DNA of 64,000 nucleotides, taken from the NCBI GenBank assembly GCA_013180625.2, contig SNVD02002538.1, positions 496,001-560,000 of the forward strand, read 5' to 3'. Positions 24,701 to 38,001 of the stretch are shown one piece after another. The notes beneath the pieces are model-generated. The model did no database searches. It had not been told where the DNA came from and saw only the letters and a list, made by a program, of their open reading frames with translations. Position 1 is the stretch's first letter, and every line of letters begins with the position of its first letter. Origin of the DNA: Boswellia sacra. Taxonomy: Eukaryota > Streptophyta > Magnoliopsida > Sapindales > Burseraceae. Position numbers and translations under genes: made by a program.

Positions 24701-25108
24701 AGCGAAATTAATTTACTAATACATATGTAAGGATTCAGTTATGATCATTGATGAGGTCTAAATCAAGATACGGAGTCAATGCCTCACAATCCTTTGGGAA
24801 ATACAGGTCAGATTTTTCGTTCTTATCCGCATCAAACCAAGATTTCACGAGTGCCAAAACATGAAGATAATGACGGCCAAAATTTTCCAATTAAGGATTA
24901 GAATAAATATCCGATTAGCTCTGTTTCAGGCCGACTCGTAACATCACCTAATTTCATCTCCAAGAGGGCAATTTGCGAGTTTAGCCTAATTTAATCAAGC
25001 TCGGGTCTCGTTCGCTTTACGACCTGTACTGTGCCAATATATAGGAGCGACGGGCGAGTGGGTACCACAAGAACTGTGCTCATTTACTTTCTCATCTTCC
25101 TTTTCTTC
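21786..25108. other. intergenic, upstream of the polyol transporter
   Basis: No gene recognised in about 3.3 kb. Most is AT-rich, while 23480-24060 is more balanced. The final part, roughly 24900-25108, is the likely promoter region of the polyol transporter. Confidence 0.5.
23341..23400. repeat. 21-bp tandem repeat, about three copies
   Basis: Units beginning tatataaaaattataaat start at 23341, 23362 and 23383. The third copy is diverged. This is a short AT minisatellite in intergenic DNA. Confidence 0.7.
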
Positions 25109-25116
25109 TATATAAA
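25109..25116 (+). promoter_or_regulatory. TATA box of the polyol transporter
   Basis: The motif tatataaa lies 52 bases before the end of the leader (ATG at 25168) and just after a pyrimidine-rich stretch. Spacing fits a short 5' leader. Confidence 0.55.
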
Positions 25117-25167
25117 GAAATTAAGCTGAGTGTTAGAAAGTCACAGCAGCACCCAAGAAGCATAATA

Positions 25168-26910
25168 ATGCACGACGCTACCATGGTTGTAATAGAGGGT
25201 AATGGCGAAGCCAAGACGTTTAACAAGTATGCCTGTGCCTGTTCTGTAGTCGCATCAGTGATATCCATCATATTTGGATATGGTAGGTTCTCCTTTTCTG
25301 TTTTGTTTTGATTTCATTCAGAAGTTCTCCATGTTTTACCTTGCTCGATACAGTAATATATAGGCATGTCTTCATTCCAATACCAAATGCACAATCGAAT
25401 GTAAATTTGATATATCTATGCAACATGCAATTAATTCGTTAGTAACATATAGAGCCTCTTTCATCACGTATATAAATTATAAAAGTGACTGAAATATTGG
25501 ATTTTGACCAAATTAAAATGCTTTTGATTTTCAGATACTGGTGTTATGAGTGGGGCTATGATATTTATTAAGGAAGACCTGAAAATCAATGAAGTTGAAA
25601 TAGAAGTCCTCGCTGGAATTCTCAATATATGTGCTTTTGTGGGTTCACTTTTTGCTGGAAGAACATCTGACTATCTCGGCCGCCGTTATACAATTGTCTT
25701 ATCTGCCATAATATTCCTGGTTGGTGCAGTTCTGATGGGCTACGGAGCAAACTATGTAATCCTTCTAAGCGGAAGGTGCATTTCAGGTATTGGCGTTGGT
25801 TATGCCCTCATGATAGCGCCTGTTTACTCTGCGGAGATTTCATCCGCTAAATCCCGAGGTTTCTTAACCTCTCTGCCGGAGCTTTGCATCAGTCTTGGTA
25901 TCTTAACAGGTTATCTATCCAACTATTTCTTTGCAAAGTTGACGTTGAAGCTTGGCTGGAGGATGATGCTTGGAGTTGCAGCCATCCCTTCATTTGTCCT
26001 GGCTTTTGCCATACTAAAAATGCCTGAATCTCCAAGGTGGTTAGCTTTGCAGGGTCGCTTAGGAGATGCAAAGAAAACACTGTTGCTCGTATGCAACACT
26101 GAAGAAGAAGCTGAAAGGCGTTTCCGTGACATAAAGGTTGCAGCTGGTTTTGATGAGGATTGCAACGAGGACTTTGTCAAGCCTCCTCACAATGATCATG
26201 GCAAAGGGGTGTGGAAAGAGCTTCTCTTGAGGCCTACACCATCTGTTCGCTGGATCTTATTTGCCGCCGTTGGAATTCATTTCTTTGAGCACGCGACAGG
26301 AATTGAAGCGGTCGTGTTATACGGTCCAAGAATATTTAAGAAAGCTGGAGTCACTGGCAAAGAGAAGCTCTTGCTAGCCACGATTGGTGTGGGAATTACA
26401 AAGACTGTTTTCATATTGATAGCCACCTTTATGCTAGACAAAGTTGGGAGGAGGCGCCTCTTGCTAATCAGCACAGCCGGCATGATTCTAGCGTTATCAA
26501 CATTAGGGTTCAGCTTGACCATGGCAGAAAACTCTGAAAAGGAACTCGTTTGGGCATTAACTCTCAGCATTGTTGCTACATACACATATGTAGCTGTCTT
26601 CTCTGTGGGGCTTGCGCCAGTCACGTGGGTTTATAGCTCTGAGATATTTCCTTTAAAGTTAAGAGCACAAGGCGTAGCCATTGGAGTTGCTGTGAACAGG
26701 CTAATGAACGCGACTATTTCTATGACTTTTATTTCAATCTATGAAGCAATCACTATTGGTGGGGCCTTCTTTATGTTTGCTGGCATATCTGTGATAGCTT
26801 GGTGGTTTTTCTATTTCCTTTTGCCGGAGACAAAGGGAAAGACTTTGGAAGAGATGGAGAAGCTCTTCACCAGAGGCTCCAAGTGCACAAAATCTAGCGT
26901 TGATGCTTGA
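25168..26910 (+). CDS. polyol/monosaccharide transporter (MFS sugar porter)
   Basis: Two exons, 25168-25282 and 25535-26910, joined in phase 1 across a 252-base intron, give about 496 residues. The intron sits inside the first membrane helix at the conserved FGYDTGVMSGA motif, where GY and the D codon are split. Sugar-porter signatures are present in order: GRTSDYLGRRYT after helix 2, GIGVGYALMIAPVYSAEI, PESPRWL at the end of the N-half, DKVGRRRLLL, VTWVYSSEIFPLKLRAQG, and PETKGKTLEEME at the C-terminus. Twelve membrane helices are expected. The N-terminal NKYACACSVVAS matches PLT/PMT-type polyol transporters, which move linear polyols and hexoses across the plasma membrane with protons. Substrate preference cannot be read from the sequence. 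The ATG at 25168 is the first in frame; another at 25183 is possible. Confidence 0.92.
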
Positions 26911-27159
26911 AGGCAGCAACAACAATAGAATATTAATTGGGGAAGCTTGGCCCAATTGATCTGTACATTTTCAATTCAACATTATGCTTGCTGCAATCAA
27001 GTGCAGTTGCATGAAGTGGAAATGCGCTGAAAACTACTTTTCCTTCCCCTTACAATAGTGAGTACAATAACTTTGAAACAGGCCAATGCGTACTATCCCC
27101 CTCTAAATGATAAAACGCGGCCAAATCATTTTCGTTCCCAGGTGTAGCAAACACTAAAC

Positions 27160-27241
27160 TATTGTTTATAAAAATATAACTAATATTATATTATAAATAC
27201 TATTGTATATAAAAATATAATTAATATTATATTATAAATAC
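27160..27241. repeat. 41-bp tandem duplication
   Basis: Two head-to-tail copies, 27160-27200 and 27201-27241, share a tattgt(t/a)tataaaaatataa core and a taatattatattataaatac tail with very few differences. It lies downstream of the polyol transporter. Confidence 0.75.
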
Positions 27242-28869
27242 TGTGGGAGGGTTCTTTATGTTAATGAGTTTCTATTCGTTTTCGTCTTAAAATATGAACT
27301 TTCTAATTGTGGCCTTGTACTTTCTTTTATCAATTTATGAATGCTGTTTGATTGAGGATTTGGCCCATAGTAGTAACCAATCCTTTTTAAAAATTTTGAT
27401 TCTATTTTGAGACTTTTAGGTCACTCAAGTTTTTATTTATAGAGACCCCTTACAAGTTTAAATGGATATAAAATTATAATAGAAATTTAATTAAATATGG
27501 GATAGCTATAGTCAATTATCTAGTGTCTAGTGCATACAACCCAGATCAATAATATTGTTCAGGATTTTATTTTATTTTTATCACCATTAAAGCTTTCTTT
27601 ATTCTTCACAAACAAAATCACAAATTTGGAGGTCTTGTTCTCCCGAAATGGATAATAAATCATGCCAACAAAGTCAACAGCCCAATAGATCTTACCATTG
27701 AAGTTTTACTCCCAAGGAAATGGGTCCTATTAGCAAGAGTTAAAATTGATTAAAAAAAAACTTGAAAGATTTTTGACACAACAATGATTCAAGTTTGTTT
27801 ATTAAATGGTATTTTAGTGATGCCAAAATTTGCTCTTTTTATATATTTGATTCTGTAGATTAAATGTAGAAGACAAGCTTGTTTGTCAAATGTGATGGAT
27901 AAGAAAACATATTTACTTTAACAAATTAATCCTAAATCCTAACCAATATCCAAAAAATGATGAGAAAACAGATTAATAAATCGATAGATCCTTTCCATTT
28001 ACTACTATGTATAACATGTGTCATAAGATTCTAAAAAGTATTTATGAAGATTCGTTAATCCATATAATAACTTATGAGATAAGTCTTTCAATTATAATTT
28101 TATTTTATTAAATTAGAAGCGAGGTCTAATTATGGAACCAAATAATATCTTAGGGTCATGTTTGGCACGCGACATTATATAGTATAGTATTGTATAGTAC
28201 TAAAAATAATATTATGTCAAAATTATATAGGGCATTTTTGGTGCGCGACATTGTGTAGTATTATTTTACTATATTGTATTAAATAGTGTAATACATGTGT
28301 TTGGTGCTAATTTAGTATAGCATTAATTAATACAAAGTACAACCCTTAGATGCATTAATATTGTATTAAATTATGTAGGGCTAATCTCTGACATTAGTAT
28401 TACATTGTATAACACTAATAAAAAATATCAAAACTATCCCTATAAAATTCTATATATCCAACAATACGCTCTAATTTTTTAAAATTTTAAAATAAAGAAA
28501 AATGTATTTAATTGATAAGTTATAAAATCAAATTTATTTAAAATTTGTTTTCTAAAAATAAAAAGGGATGGAGGGAGTAACCGCCCCCACCGGGTGACAC
28601 CAGAGGTCCACTGCCCCCGTTAGACCAATTGGCACCTGACATGTCACCATAAATTCGAATTGTCTAATAGGTCTAGTGGGGGCATAGGACCCCAAGTAAT
28701 TTTTTCAACAATCAACAAATGTTCAATAAATTACTAAATAACTAATTTTATAAATAAACTAAAAATATATTTATACTTTTTATATCTTTTTTGAAAAAAA
28801 AATTATTACTTTTGTACAAATTAATACAATACATGAGTACACTAAACACTTAAAGAAATAAGCCTAGAT

Positions 28870-29610
28870 TTTTGTACAATAGCTTTGTTTTTTAAGCCCC
28901 ACAAAAACTCTTTCTAAGCCTCCTTTACTATTTCTTTTTTAAATAAAAAGATGTTTAAATTAAAATTATCAAAAGGGCATTAGATATTTTTTCTTTCTCA
29001 CTTCCAGTCCTATCAGAACTAACTCACTTATATATTATTTTTCTATTTGGTATCTTATCAAAATTAATGAAACGGATTATATTCAAAAATCTCTAAAGAT
29101 TTGTTCTGTATGAAATTAAAAATTGAGATCACTTAAAATCAGTTAAAAAAATAATTTAGGGAAAAATTATATTTAAGAGTAACAATGCAAAGTACAAAGA
29201 AATAAGGATAATTATTGATATAAACAGTTGGGAGTTTTTTTAATTTTGATTTATGGACTTTGTTCATAAGTTGCCTCAAGACGCGAAGAACCAAGGGAGA
29301 GGATAAAGACATGCAAGACGGACAACTGATGGAGAGAAGTCTTTCAGATGAGAAGAGTGAAGCTTCTCGGTTAGCTATTCGCACAACAACATTTTGTATG
29401 TTTAATTGATCATAAATGAATTCTACGTAAAAATGATAACCATTAATCTAAAAGTAAGTTTTCCTGAACAATTTTTAAGTTCTGTTGCAGATTTTACACT
29501 CTTGCAAAGGGTACTTTTGAAATAAACAAAAATATAAATAAATTTTAATTAAGAAAACATTTAGAGAGGGTTTTTGTGGGGCTTTAATACTCTTTGTACA
29601 ATTCAATCCA
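28870..29610. repeat. long inverted repeat, possible foldback element
   Basis: About 28870-28985 pairs with the reverse complement of about 29510-29605. The clearest shared block is aagccccacaaaaac(t/c)ct on the left and its inverse in gtttttgtggggctttaat on the right, followed by AT-rich pairing. The arms are about 100 bases apart by 500-600 bases. No clear target-site duplication was found, so the element status is an inference. Confidence 0.45.
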
Positions 29611-30568
29611 ACCCAGGACCAAAGCCACTGCCGACCAAATTTTCAGGCCCGTCTTATTGGGAAGCATGAAGCACATTGTTGGGCCAAACTCATTCTTGCT
29701 AGAGAAATCCTTCTCAGAATCGAATATTTATTGTATATAAGGCTTTTAAAATAAAAAGAATATCATTTTCAGAAAAAGAGAAATTCTGACTTTATCGTCT
29801 TATAATTGCTATATAATTTTTCTTCTTTCACTAACAAAGGTTATGGTTTGGATTTTATATTTGCAATAATTTCATGTTGATATGATGATATCTCTTAACA
29901 ACTTGAGAGAATATTAATTTCAAAATTAATTAAGATTTGAAAATTTGGTGAAATCTCACATTGATATTTATTGGTAATATTTAAACTATTTGATGAGGAA
30001 AATGCAAATTTCTAGTAAACACATGTTGATCGATATTGATAAACATGGCATTGGTTCTTGGTTGAGCACGATTGCATTATACAAGATTCTTGTAGTTTTT
30101 TTTTTTTTTTTTTGGCTGCAACCGTCAGAGATGTTAGTTTCTAAATTAAAAATTTTGACAAGAATGGACTATAAACCCTTGAATGATTGAATCCTTCTTT
30201 TTCAGTCAACACAATTTGGCAATAAAGCCTCGAACAAGATTTAGGCCGGTCCAGGCTTCCAGCCGAGGGTAATTAAATAAACTGACAAGAAACTTTTCAT
30301 GATTGCACCAAGAACAATATGGTTTTGATTGCTTAAATTAGAAAGTTATAATAATAAACAATCAAATCTAGCCACAAATCGTGCCCACACGACTACTACA
30401 AGCAAGGAGAGCCCGTCAGGCAACCTCTCATTCTCATTTGCCAATTAACCAAAAGGGGCCTAGCAGCTACAACCTCTCTTTCCCTCTTGCCTCTCCAACA
30501 AACTTTGTATCTTCTTCATTCTATAACCCATCTGAATATTTTTGTTTCTGCTAAATTTTATACTTTAC

Positions 30569-32465
30569 ATGAGGAAACTTTGTCCGAATATTGAGAAAGA
30601 GGATGGCCTTGAGACGGTTCTCGAGGTCCCAATACCGGAAGAAATGTTCACTAGCATGGGAAACAATGTGCATGTACGTTGGCAAAACATGTCAAATTGG
30701 ATGAAGGCTCAAACTTCTGATAAATGGTCGCAGCCAGTCATTGCAGGAAGACTTAACGAGCTACGTTTCCTTCTTTACCTTGTTGGCTCTCCTCTTATTC
30801 CTCTTCAGGTGCAGTTGGGCCGCTCTGTTCGCAAGCCAGTTAAAGATTGCTCCATAGTAAGTAATTATCATCTCTCTTTCTGCTCTGCAGCATCCAATTC
30901 TATAGTTTTACAAAAAAAAAAAAAAAAAGTTGGTAATGATTATTAAAAAAATAAAAATAAACATACTTGAAAATAATTATATCTAACTTCCATCCTATAA
31001 AAATTGAAAACAAACATACAAAAGTTGGATACGTATCACTCATTCAAGCTGTTATATATATCATAATAAATCAAATACATTTCATGCATCTATTGCATTG
31101 TAGTTCGACCCATTGAACTGTTAGAATCCTGGTAATGTAATCCCAACATGAACATGTTTTTTCGAAATGTATCTTGTAGTAATAATCTCAAAGAATGGTG
31201 TTTAAAAGATATAAGCAAAGGTGTTTCATTACTTTTTATTTGGAAATTTAGATCCTATTATACTGTACTAATTGCCAAGAGGAAATAGTACAGAACAATT
31301 GTAAAGATATGAGAACTCCAATAATTAATAGTAGCCCTGATATTGATTGCTTTTCAGCAAGCTTCGACGGCCAAATACATTGTGCAACAGTACATAGCGG
31401 CCACAGGAGGACAAGTAGCGTTAAACTCAGTGCATAGCATGTGCGTAACAGGCGAGGTGAAAATGACTGCATCAGAGTTCCACCGAGCTGATCATGATCA
31501 TCACAGTGGAAATGTGAAGAAGACAGATGAAGCTGGTGGCTTCGTGCTGTGGCAGAAAGATCCTGACTTGTGGTGCTTAGAGTTCGTTGTGTCTGGGTGC
31601 AAGGTCATCAGTGGAAGCAATGGCAAGCATTCATGGAGGCTTTCCTCAAATCAACAAGCACCCGTTGCAAAGGGCCCTCCCAGACCCTTGCGCCGCTTCT
31701 TACAGGTTTTTACAACGTTGTATTCTTATAAAGAATTAGAATCCTCCCCTCTTGGATCACCACTCAAGTGAATGAATGTTAATATTTTCTTTGATTTGAT
31801 TTGATTGTATACAAAAATATCCTATTTGATGAGGTGACCGACATGCTCATCAACTCATCTTATAACTCCTTACTAGATATAAAAAAAGAAAAAAAAGGGG
31901 ATTTTATTAAATTTCAAAATTATTCTCTAATTTGGTTATTTTCTCGTATTTCCGATTTTGATTGGGGTAGGGTTTAGATCCGAGGTCCACGGCTAATTTG
32001 TTTTTAGACGCTTCATGCATCGGAGAGAAGGTTATCAACGGTGAGGATTGTTTTATACTGAAGCTGGAGACAAGTCCATCGATTCGGGAAGCACAAAGTA
32101 GTCCAAATTACGAGATCATTCACCACACGATCTGGGGCTACTTCAGCCAAAGGTCAGGCCTGTTGATCCAATTTGAAGATTCCAGGCTGCTAAGAATGAG
32201 AACAAAAGATGACGATGATGTGTTTTGGGAGACTAGCGCAGAGTCAGTGATGGACGATTACAGATACATTGATAACGTTAACATTGCACATGGTGGGAGG
32301 ACTCGTGTCACGGTGTTCAGATATGGCGAGCAATCTGCAAATCACAAGAGGGTGATGGAAGAGAAGTGGAAGATTGAGGAAGTTGACTTCAACATTTGGG
32401 GTTTGTCAACAGATCATTTTATTCCCCCTACAAATCCTCCAGCAGACCCAGACATGAGAAAGTAG
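30569..32465 (+). CDS. DUF620 family protein
   Basis: Three exons in phase 0: 30569-30856, 31358-31705 and 31971-32465, giving about 376 residues. The N-terminus MRKLCPNIEKEDGLETVLEVP and the block PIPEEMFTSMG are typical of the plant DUF620 family, which is widespread in land plants and has no established biochemical role. The second exon carries YIAATGG and the WQKDPDLWCLE block. The third carries GLDPRSTANLFLDA, EIIHHTIWGYFSQRSGLL and a long conserved C-terminal segment ending near WGLSTDHFIPP. No signal peptide or membrane helix is evident, so a soluble protein is likely. The start at 30569 is the ATG that gives the conserved N-terminus. The first donor reads ATA followed by GTAAGT, a strong site. 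Confidence 0.88.
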
Positions 32466-34594
32466 AATATTTAGTTGAAAGCACAATATGAAAAATGTGT
32501 ACATACTAGCATTTTCTTTTGAATGCATTGGTTCGATATAATGAAAATTTTGAGATAAAATTTTTGTGAAACTTAGTTCTTTTATTTTTTATTTTTATAC
32601 TTATCAAGGAGCACCACGCAGCAAAGAAGCCACTGATGGGCAATTTTTTTTTATTGATTTGATTTCCGAATTTCAAATTTTGTTATCTGAAAGTGTATAT
32701 TTAAGGAAAGTGAATTTCGTGAATCTACTTTAATTTCCTTTAGAATAATTTTATATCTGCAACTAAATTCTACAACCAACTGTTTACAACCTGAGTTTAC
32801 AAAATTCAACTGGATATATAACTCCCCTTTCTTATTTTTTTCTCGTTCAATAAATTTTTTGTCAATTTAAATTGTAAGCAATTAATTATATATAAGATTG
32901 GTTGTAGTTATAGCATTGCCATTTCCATTATCACAACTATAATCCTTACACTAACACAATACAAAATTAGCAGGTTAGTGTTAGCACGATTATTGATTGG
33001 GTTGTGTTAGAGTTAAGATACTCGACATGATTAATAAATATGTCAAATCCGTATTTAAGGTGCTCAACATTAATAGATAAACATGTTGTGTCACTATAAA
33101 TAATTAATAAACAAATTAACCTATATAATAGCAAATTCAAATTATTTTAATTGTTTTTTATATTAATAATTGTTCATATTAGTGGATAAATTTAATTAAT
33201 ATAATACATAGAATGTTGTTGGTTAAACATATATGTGTTAAATAATTAAGTATATATGAGTTAATATAATCTAGTTACAACACGTTTAGTAAATGAGTTA
33301 TATCAGTATTTTGAACTCTTGACACAAATAATTAAAGAGTAATCATATATTTATAAAGTTTATATATTAAGTTTGTATATAACATTAATGTAGCATCACT
33401 CATGTACCATCAGTATTTATTACATTTACATTTAAGAATACACGCAAATATGAATTGCCACCTTAGCCATATCTTGTTATCAAATGTTATATAGTTTTGT
33501 GGTATTTATTTCAATCTAATATGAAAAATTAGAAAACTAACTTTGTTTTGTATGGATTCACCTAGTCGTCAACAAATATGACATTCCCTTTCCTTAATAT
33601 CTGATAAATCATTTAATTTTAGAATAGTTGGCATTGCAATGATCATTAAGGTTCCTAATATTTATTAATGTTGTAATTAATATGATCCTTAATCAATATC
33701 AATAACAAAAATAAGCATTATGATCCTTTCTTCTTGATCTAATTTTTACCTAAACAAATATCATAATATAATTGTTGATTACCAAATATTCATAGAGAAT
33801 AATATACGAATTTAGTAATATTGTTAGACTATATTTAATCATTAGATCAAGATTAATACAAAATTATCTCATCGTTGATTCTGTTATATCTTTGACACAT
33901 ATATGACATTTAGAACTTAACAAACAAAACTAATTAAAAGGAAAAAGAAATCGTCTAGATCTCCTTGTAGTTTTCTCTCTATATAAAATCAAATTGAAAT
34001 CTAATTTCGATGGCTAATTTCTATCTATAAACAATCTAATATTTCATATGTGAAGTAGACTCATTTATAAATTGATGCCAATTGTCTTAAGACTTTATTT
34101 TATTCTTTAAAAGATCAAACCGAATTTCCATCTTAAAAATATTATATATATATGGTTATTGATTTTGTTTGTTACTTGAATTAAATGGAGTGGTTAATTA
34201 GTGGTTGTACATATCATTAAAAAAACAAAAAAAGGCAATACGACGACGTCGTGCCAAAATTGCACAAAACGATGTCGTCCTATGTCGGTTGCATTGAGAA
34301 GCCGCTGAATCTCACATAAAGAAATCAACGGACAAGATGATCCCGCCGCGGCACAATAATTAATATAAACTAGATAGAGAGGTCAACAACCCATAGACAA
34401 AAAGGAAAATTCAGTACGGTGGGCCACAAAACATTTTAATTAACGCACCGTCGCGTTGCCCCTTGGTTCCTTCCTTCCCACTCGTCACACCCCTTCCTCA
34501 GATCATCGAAATCGAAATCCTTCTCAATCCAGATCGTTTTGATTTCTAAATCTACTCTAAACAAAAACACGTCACTAAACCCTCCCTCTTCGCA
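32466..34594. other. intergenic, AT-rich, no gene recognised
   Basis: Very AT-rich from 32560 to 34200 with no coding exon. The final 300 bases are more balanced and hold the probable promoter and leader of the next gene. Confidence 0.5.
34243..34276. promoter_or_regulatory. palindromic acgacgtcgt motif and variant
   Basis: The perfect palindrome acgacgtcgt (34243-34252) is followed 17 bases later by the near copy aacgatgtcgtc. They lie about 330 bases before the start of the DUF1195-type gene. An ACGT core within such a palindrome is a potential bZIP-type site. The role is inferred from position only. Confidence 0.35.
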
Positions 34595-37349
34595 ATGAAG
34601 GATGACGACAGTCTTCCGACGACGACGTTAAATGTAAAGAAAGAGAGCTCGGATTCGAGTGTTTTCGCCAAAGGCCGTTACAAGTTTTGGGCGTTAGCGG
34701 CCATTTTATTGCTGGCGTTTTGGTCAATGTTCACCGGCACCGTTACTCTGCGTTGGTCAGCGGGGAATCTCAACCGTATATCAGACGATCTCGACAGCCC
34801 CATCCGTGATGATCTAGACGTCCTCGTTAGTCTCACTCTGTTTTAATTATTGAGTGAGTGAGTGAGTGACTACACGAGTTTGACTTTTGTGTGTTGATTC
34901 AGTTTTCGTTTGTGGTGTTTTTAGGAAATGGAGGAGAGAGAGAAGGTGGTGAAGCACATGTGGGATGTGTACACCAACAGCCGTCGGATCAAATTACCGA
35001 GATTTTGGCAGGAGGCGTTTGAGGCTGCGTACGAGGAGTTAAGCAGTGATGTCCCTGAGGTCAGGGAAGCTGCGATTGCTGAGATCGCTAAGATGTCAAT
35101 CAGCTCCGTTGATCTTGATCCCACTCCACTCGACTCAACGGTCAGTATTTGTTTATTTATTAAACTTGTGTAAAGCATCATATTCTTGGTTAACTAAGTA
35201 TGAAGTAATCATTAGTTTGTTGATGTTTGATTAAGCTAAGGGAAGTGTATCTGAAGAGTGTTTATATTAATGCCAGATCTGATCCATTTTATTTTCTTAG
35301 TAATTTATGATTTCATGAAATTGCAACTCTTTTTCAATACGAAACTTTAAGCTAGAAATGGTTAGTCTACGCATCTAGCTGTGTAATTCTTGCTGGGAGT
35401 GTGAGCTGTTTAAGTCCTTTTGGGGCAAGTTTAACGGACTGCTGAATGTGTAGATGATCAGATATTCCACAATGCTAGTCATTCGGTCTCTGTCAGAAGA
35501 GATTGACAAGTTATATTTGCATTGATCGTTTTTCATGAAGTAACCTGCAACTACTCTGATAGAGAGTGTAATTATGGTGTTCAAAACTTAATAGGACTTG
35601 TGTGCATTAGGGCTATAGAGAAGTTTAGAATTGTGATACTGCCAAATGTGGGATTAATGACTACCTCAGATCGGGGTTTGGTAAGGGTGCAGGAGGATGT
35701 TCTTCAGCAGAGGAGACATGTTGCATGGAACACTTCTTGGGGCAACCTTTTCGGGGTTCAAGCATTTATTCACAGTCCTAAGTAAAAGCTTCATTGACTA
35801 GAAGTTTACCTGGGAACAGTGTTTCTGACATTCTATACTACCTAAAATGAGTTTCTTTTTTATTACTAAGGAAGTTTTTTGTGATTAGCTGGTGTTGCAT
35901 TTTGTAAAATGGATGGGGAAAAACAGGATCATCTATTTGTCAACATCCAAGTGCTACTAAGATTTGGTCTATACTTGTTTAATTTTCGGTGTTAATACAA
36001 TCATACTTCTTGTCAACTCATTGATGGAATATTTCCCAAGTCGGGGGGAGGGGATTTGAAATTTTATAAGCGTCAAATTGGAGGGGAAATGAAAGAATAG
36101 ATTGATTAAAAATAAGAGAGGAAGGTGTTGATTTGATTTCAATGGAGTAAGATTCATGTCTATATGCTCTGCAATTTATGGACTGAGAATTGTAGAGTGT
36201 TGTTTATATAGAGCATTTTGGTTATTTTATGTATAAAGTCTGGTTTTTGAGTAACCAATTTGTTATGGTTATCCAGTTTACTTTACCAAATTCTTCAGAG
36301 AACTTTTAGAATTCATTGATAGGTTAGATTTTAGAGATTAATTGTTTTATGTCTTTTTGGTGCTCCCTCGAGTAGTTCCTGCATATTGGTATTGAGTTCA
36401 GCACTCCACTGTTTTTGAATTTATTTTTATCAAGTGATTTCTTTCACATTAGTTTTCAATAAGTTGGGAATGCTGGAGGTTGGTTTTCCTGTTGGAGAGT
36501 TATGATGTTGGGCCTTATCTTTTCTAGAGCACATTATCAAAATAGTAGTGTCATGTTATCATAGTAGGACCCTTGCATGCTAAAACCTCATCTCAAAGCT
36601 AGTAGAAAATTAAGATTTGTCAAACTCCTGACAATCCTTTGATTGCTTGATTAAAGACTAGATAACAGAGCTATTTCTTTTTGGACCACTTTGATATTGG
36701 AGTTTACCTAAATCGGTATTCCATTTTTAAAGCCATAGCTTGCCCACTATAAATAGCTCCAAGCGTATTCTTGCATTTCTAGCCATCCAATGCATTGCGA
36801 TCTTTAGCTTCAACAATTTGTTATACTTGACGAAGAAAATAACAATTTGCCTCTTGGGATTTTGGGTTATTGGATACCGGCTCCACATGCATGCTAACTT
36901 TAGATGTGAACCATGGGGATATTCCATATCTGTAAATCTGTTGGCTGACACATTGTGTATTACAGCTGGATCATTGACAAGGATTTGAGTGCTTATTTTG
37001 ATACTCTCTTGATCCCTAAGTGATAGTATAGCATACCTAGCATCTTCTAATGCAAGATTCTGTTGTACACTACAAATAGTTTGTTATGTGCACTCTGATG
37101 ATTGAGACAAATGTTTGCTCTCATACTTATTTTTGAATTTGTATGATTTTAATTCTCAAGTAGCAAAGTTGTGGAAACTAAATATTAATTGGTATTATTC
37201 TCAATGCAATCTTTTGTGGTTGATTTGACATAACTGTTTTTTCCCTGTGTTTTCTTTATTTACATTTTCAGAATGTTAGACAATTAAGTAAGAATCTAAA
37301 GCAAGTTGGGAGAGGCAGGGCAATGGTAACCCCTGGGACCGGTCAATGA
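34595..37349 (+). CDS. small membrane-anchored DUF1195-type protein
   Basis: Three phase-0 exons, 34595-34825, 34925-35140 and 37272-37349, give about 174 residues. Residues 30-52, including FWALAAILLLAFWSMFTGTVTL, form one membrane helix. After it come an acidic stretch with DDLD repeats and a charged, helical part starting EMEEREKVVKHMWDVYTNSRRI, then LPRFWQEAFEAAYEEL and REAAIAEIAKMSI. This layout matches a conserved plant family labelled DUF1195 (sometimes misnamed as sugar transporter); the protein is far too short to be a transporter. Function is unknown. A single-pass protein with a cytosolic or lumenal helical domain is the likely topology. The second intron is long (2131 bases) and the last exon codes only 25 residues, ending with a basic tail. 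Confidence 0.82.
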
Positions 37350-38001
37350 TGTGAGGAATGCTCTGAGGATACGGAGGCTATAAACCATCATTTTCCTCGA
37401 GTGATGCCCAAAGTTTATGAAGAAGCAGGATTGAACAAAACTTTACTCTTTTTTTTTTACCATAAAAAGAAGAAAAAGATAGCACGAACAATTTATGTAT
37501 TTAATTAGGTTCCCATTCGTCCAAATTTTTGCTGTCACGATGGTGTGTAGTGGGTGGTAGAGTAAATTAAGGAATATTTTGATCACAGATAAATTCAAAC
37601 GAGAGATTCTTGATTTTATTAGATTTCCATATATAAATTCAAATGAAACCATTTGTTGAAACCGTACTTTTAAGATCCCATATGTACGAGTATGTCAATG
37701 GCACAAACAACATGTACTATGTATTTAAGCATTTTTATGTGGGCGATTACATAAGCGAATACTTATATGATGAGTGCTCTCTTAGTAACGCTAATGATAT
37801 AGCATGTATCTTCCCTTCTGTTGATAAATAAATTATTTATTTTCTACTTGGATTGTGAATCTCTAATTATCCCTTCGCACAACCACTTCTTGTTAGCACA
37901 ATTTCACAGGTTTGTCAAAAGATAGACAAATATTAATGATAATGAACTCAACATTAAGTTTATATATGCATCTTCGTTGGGTTTATCAAGCCAAATAAAA
38001 A
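37350..38001. other. spacer between the DUF1195-type gene and pBrp
   Basis: It holds the probable 3' untranslated region of the upstream gene and the short upstream region of pBrp. The motif tatatatgca at about 37961 is only 41 bases before the pBrp start, so it is not a convincing TATA box. No other gene was recognised. Confidence 0.5.

Larger units (their letters stand above)
26911..30541. other. intergenic with AT-rich repeats
   Basis: About 3.6 kb without a recognised gene. The first few hundred bases probably include the transporter 3' untranslated region. The phrase tttggcacgcgacattatatag at 28161 recurs in altered form at about 28236 (tttggtgcgcgacattgtgtag), followed by many tagtat(a/t) units. 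This is the style of a degraded MITE, but no ends could be set. A long T run lies near 30098-30117. Confidence 0.45.

Noticed and set aside
33336..33420. Left-end-like sequence of the gagtaatg MITE family
   Set aside because: Some resemblance to the terminal pattern, but no matching right end or duplication could be found in the AT-rich flank.
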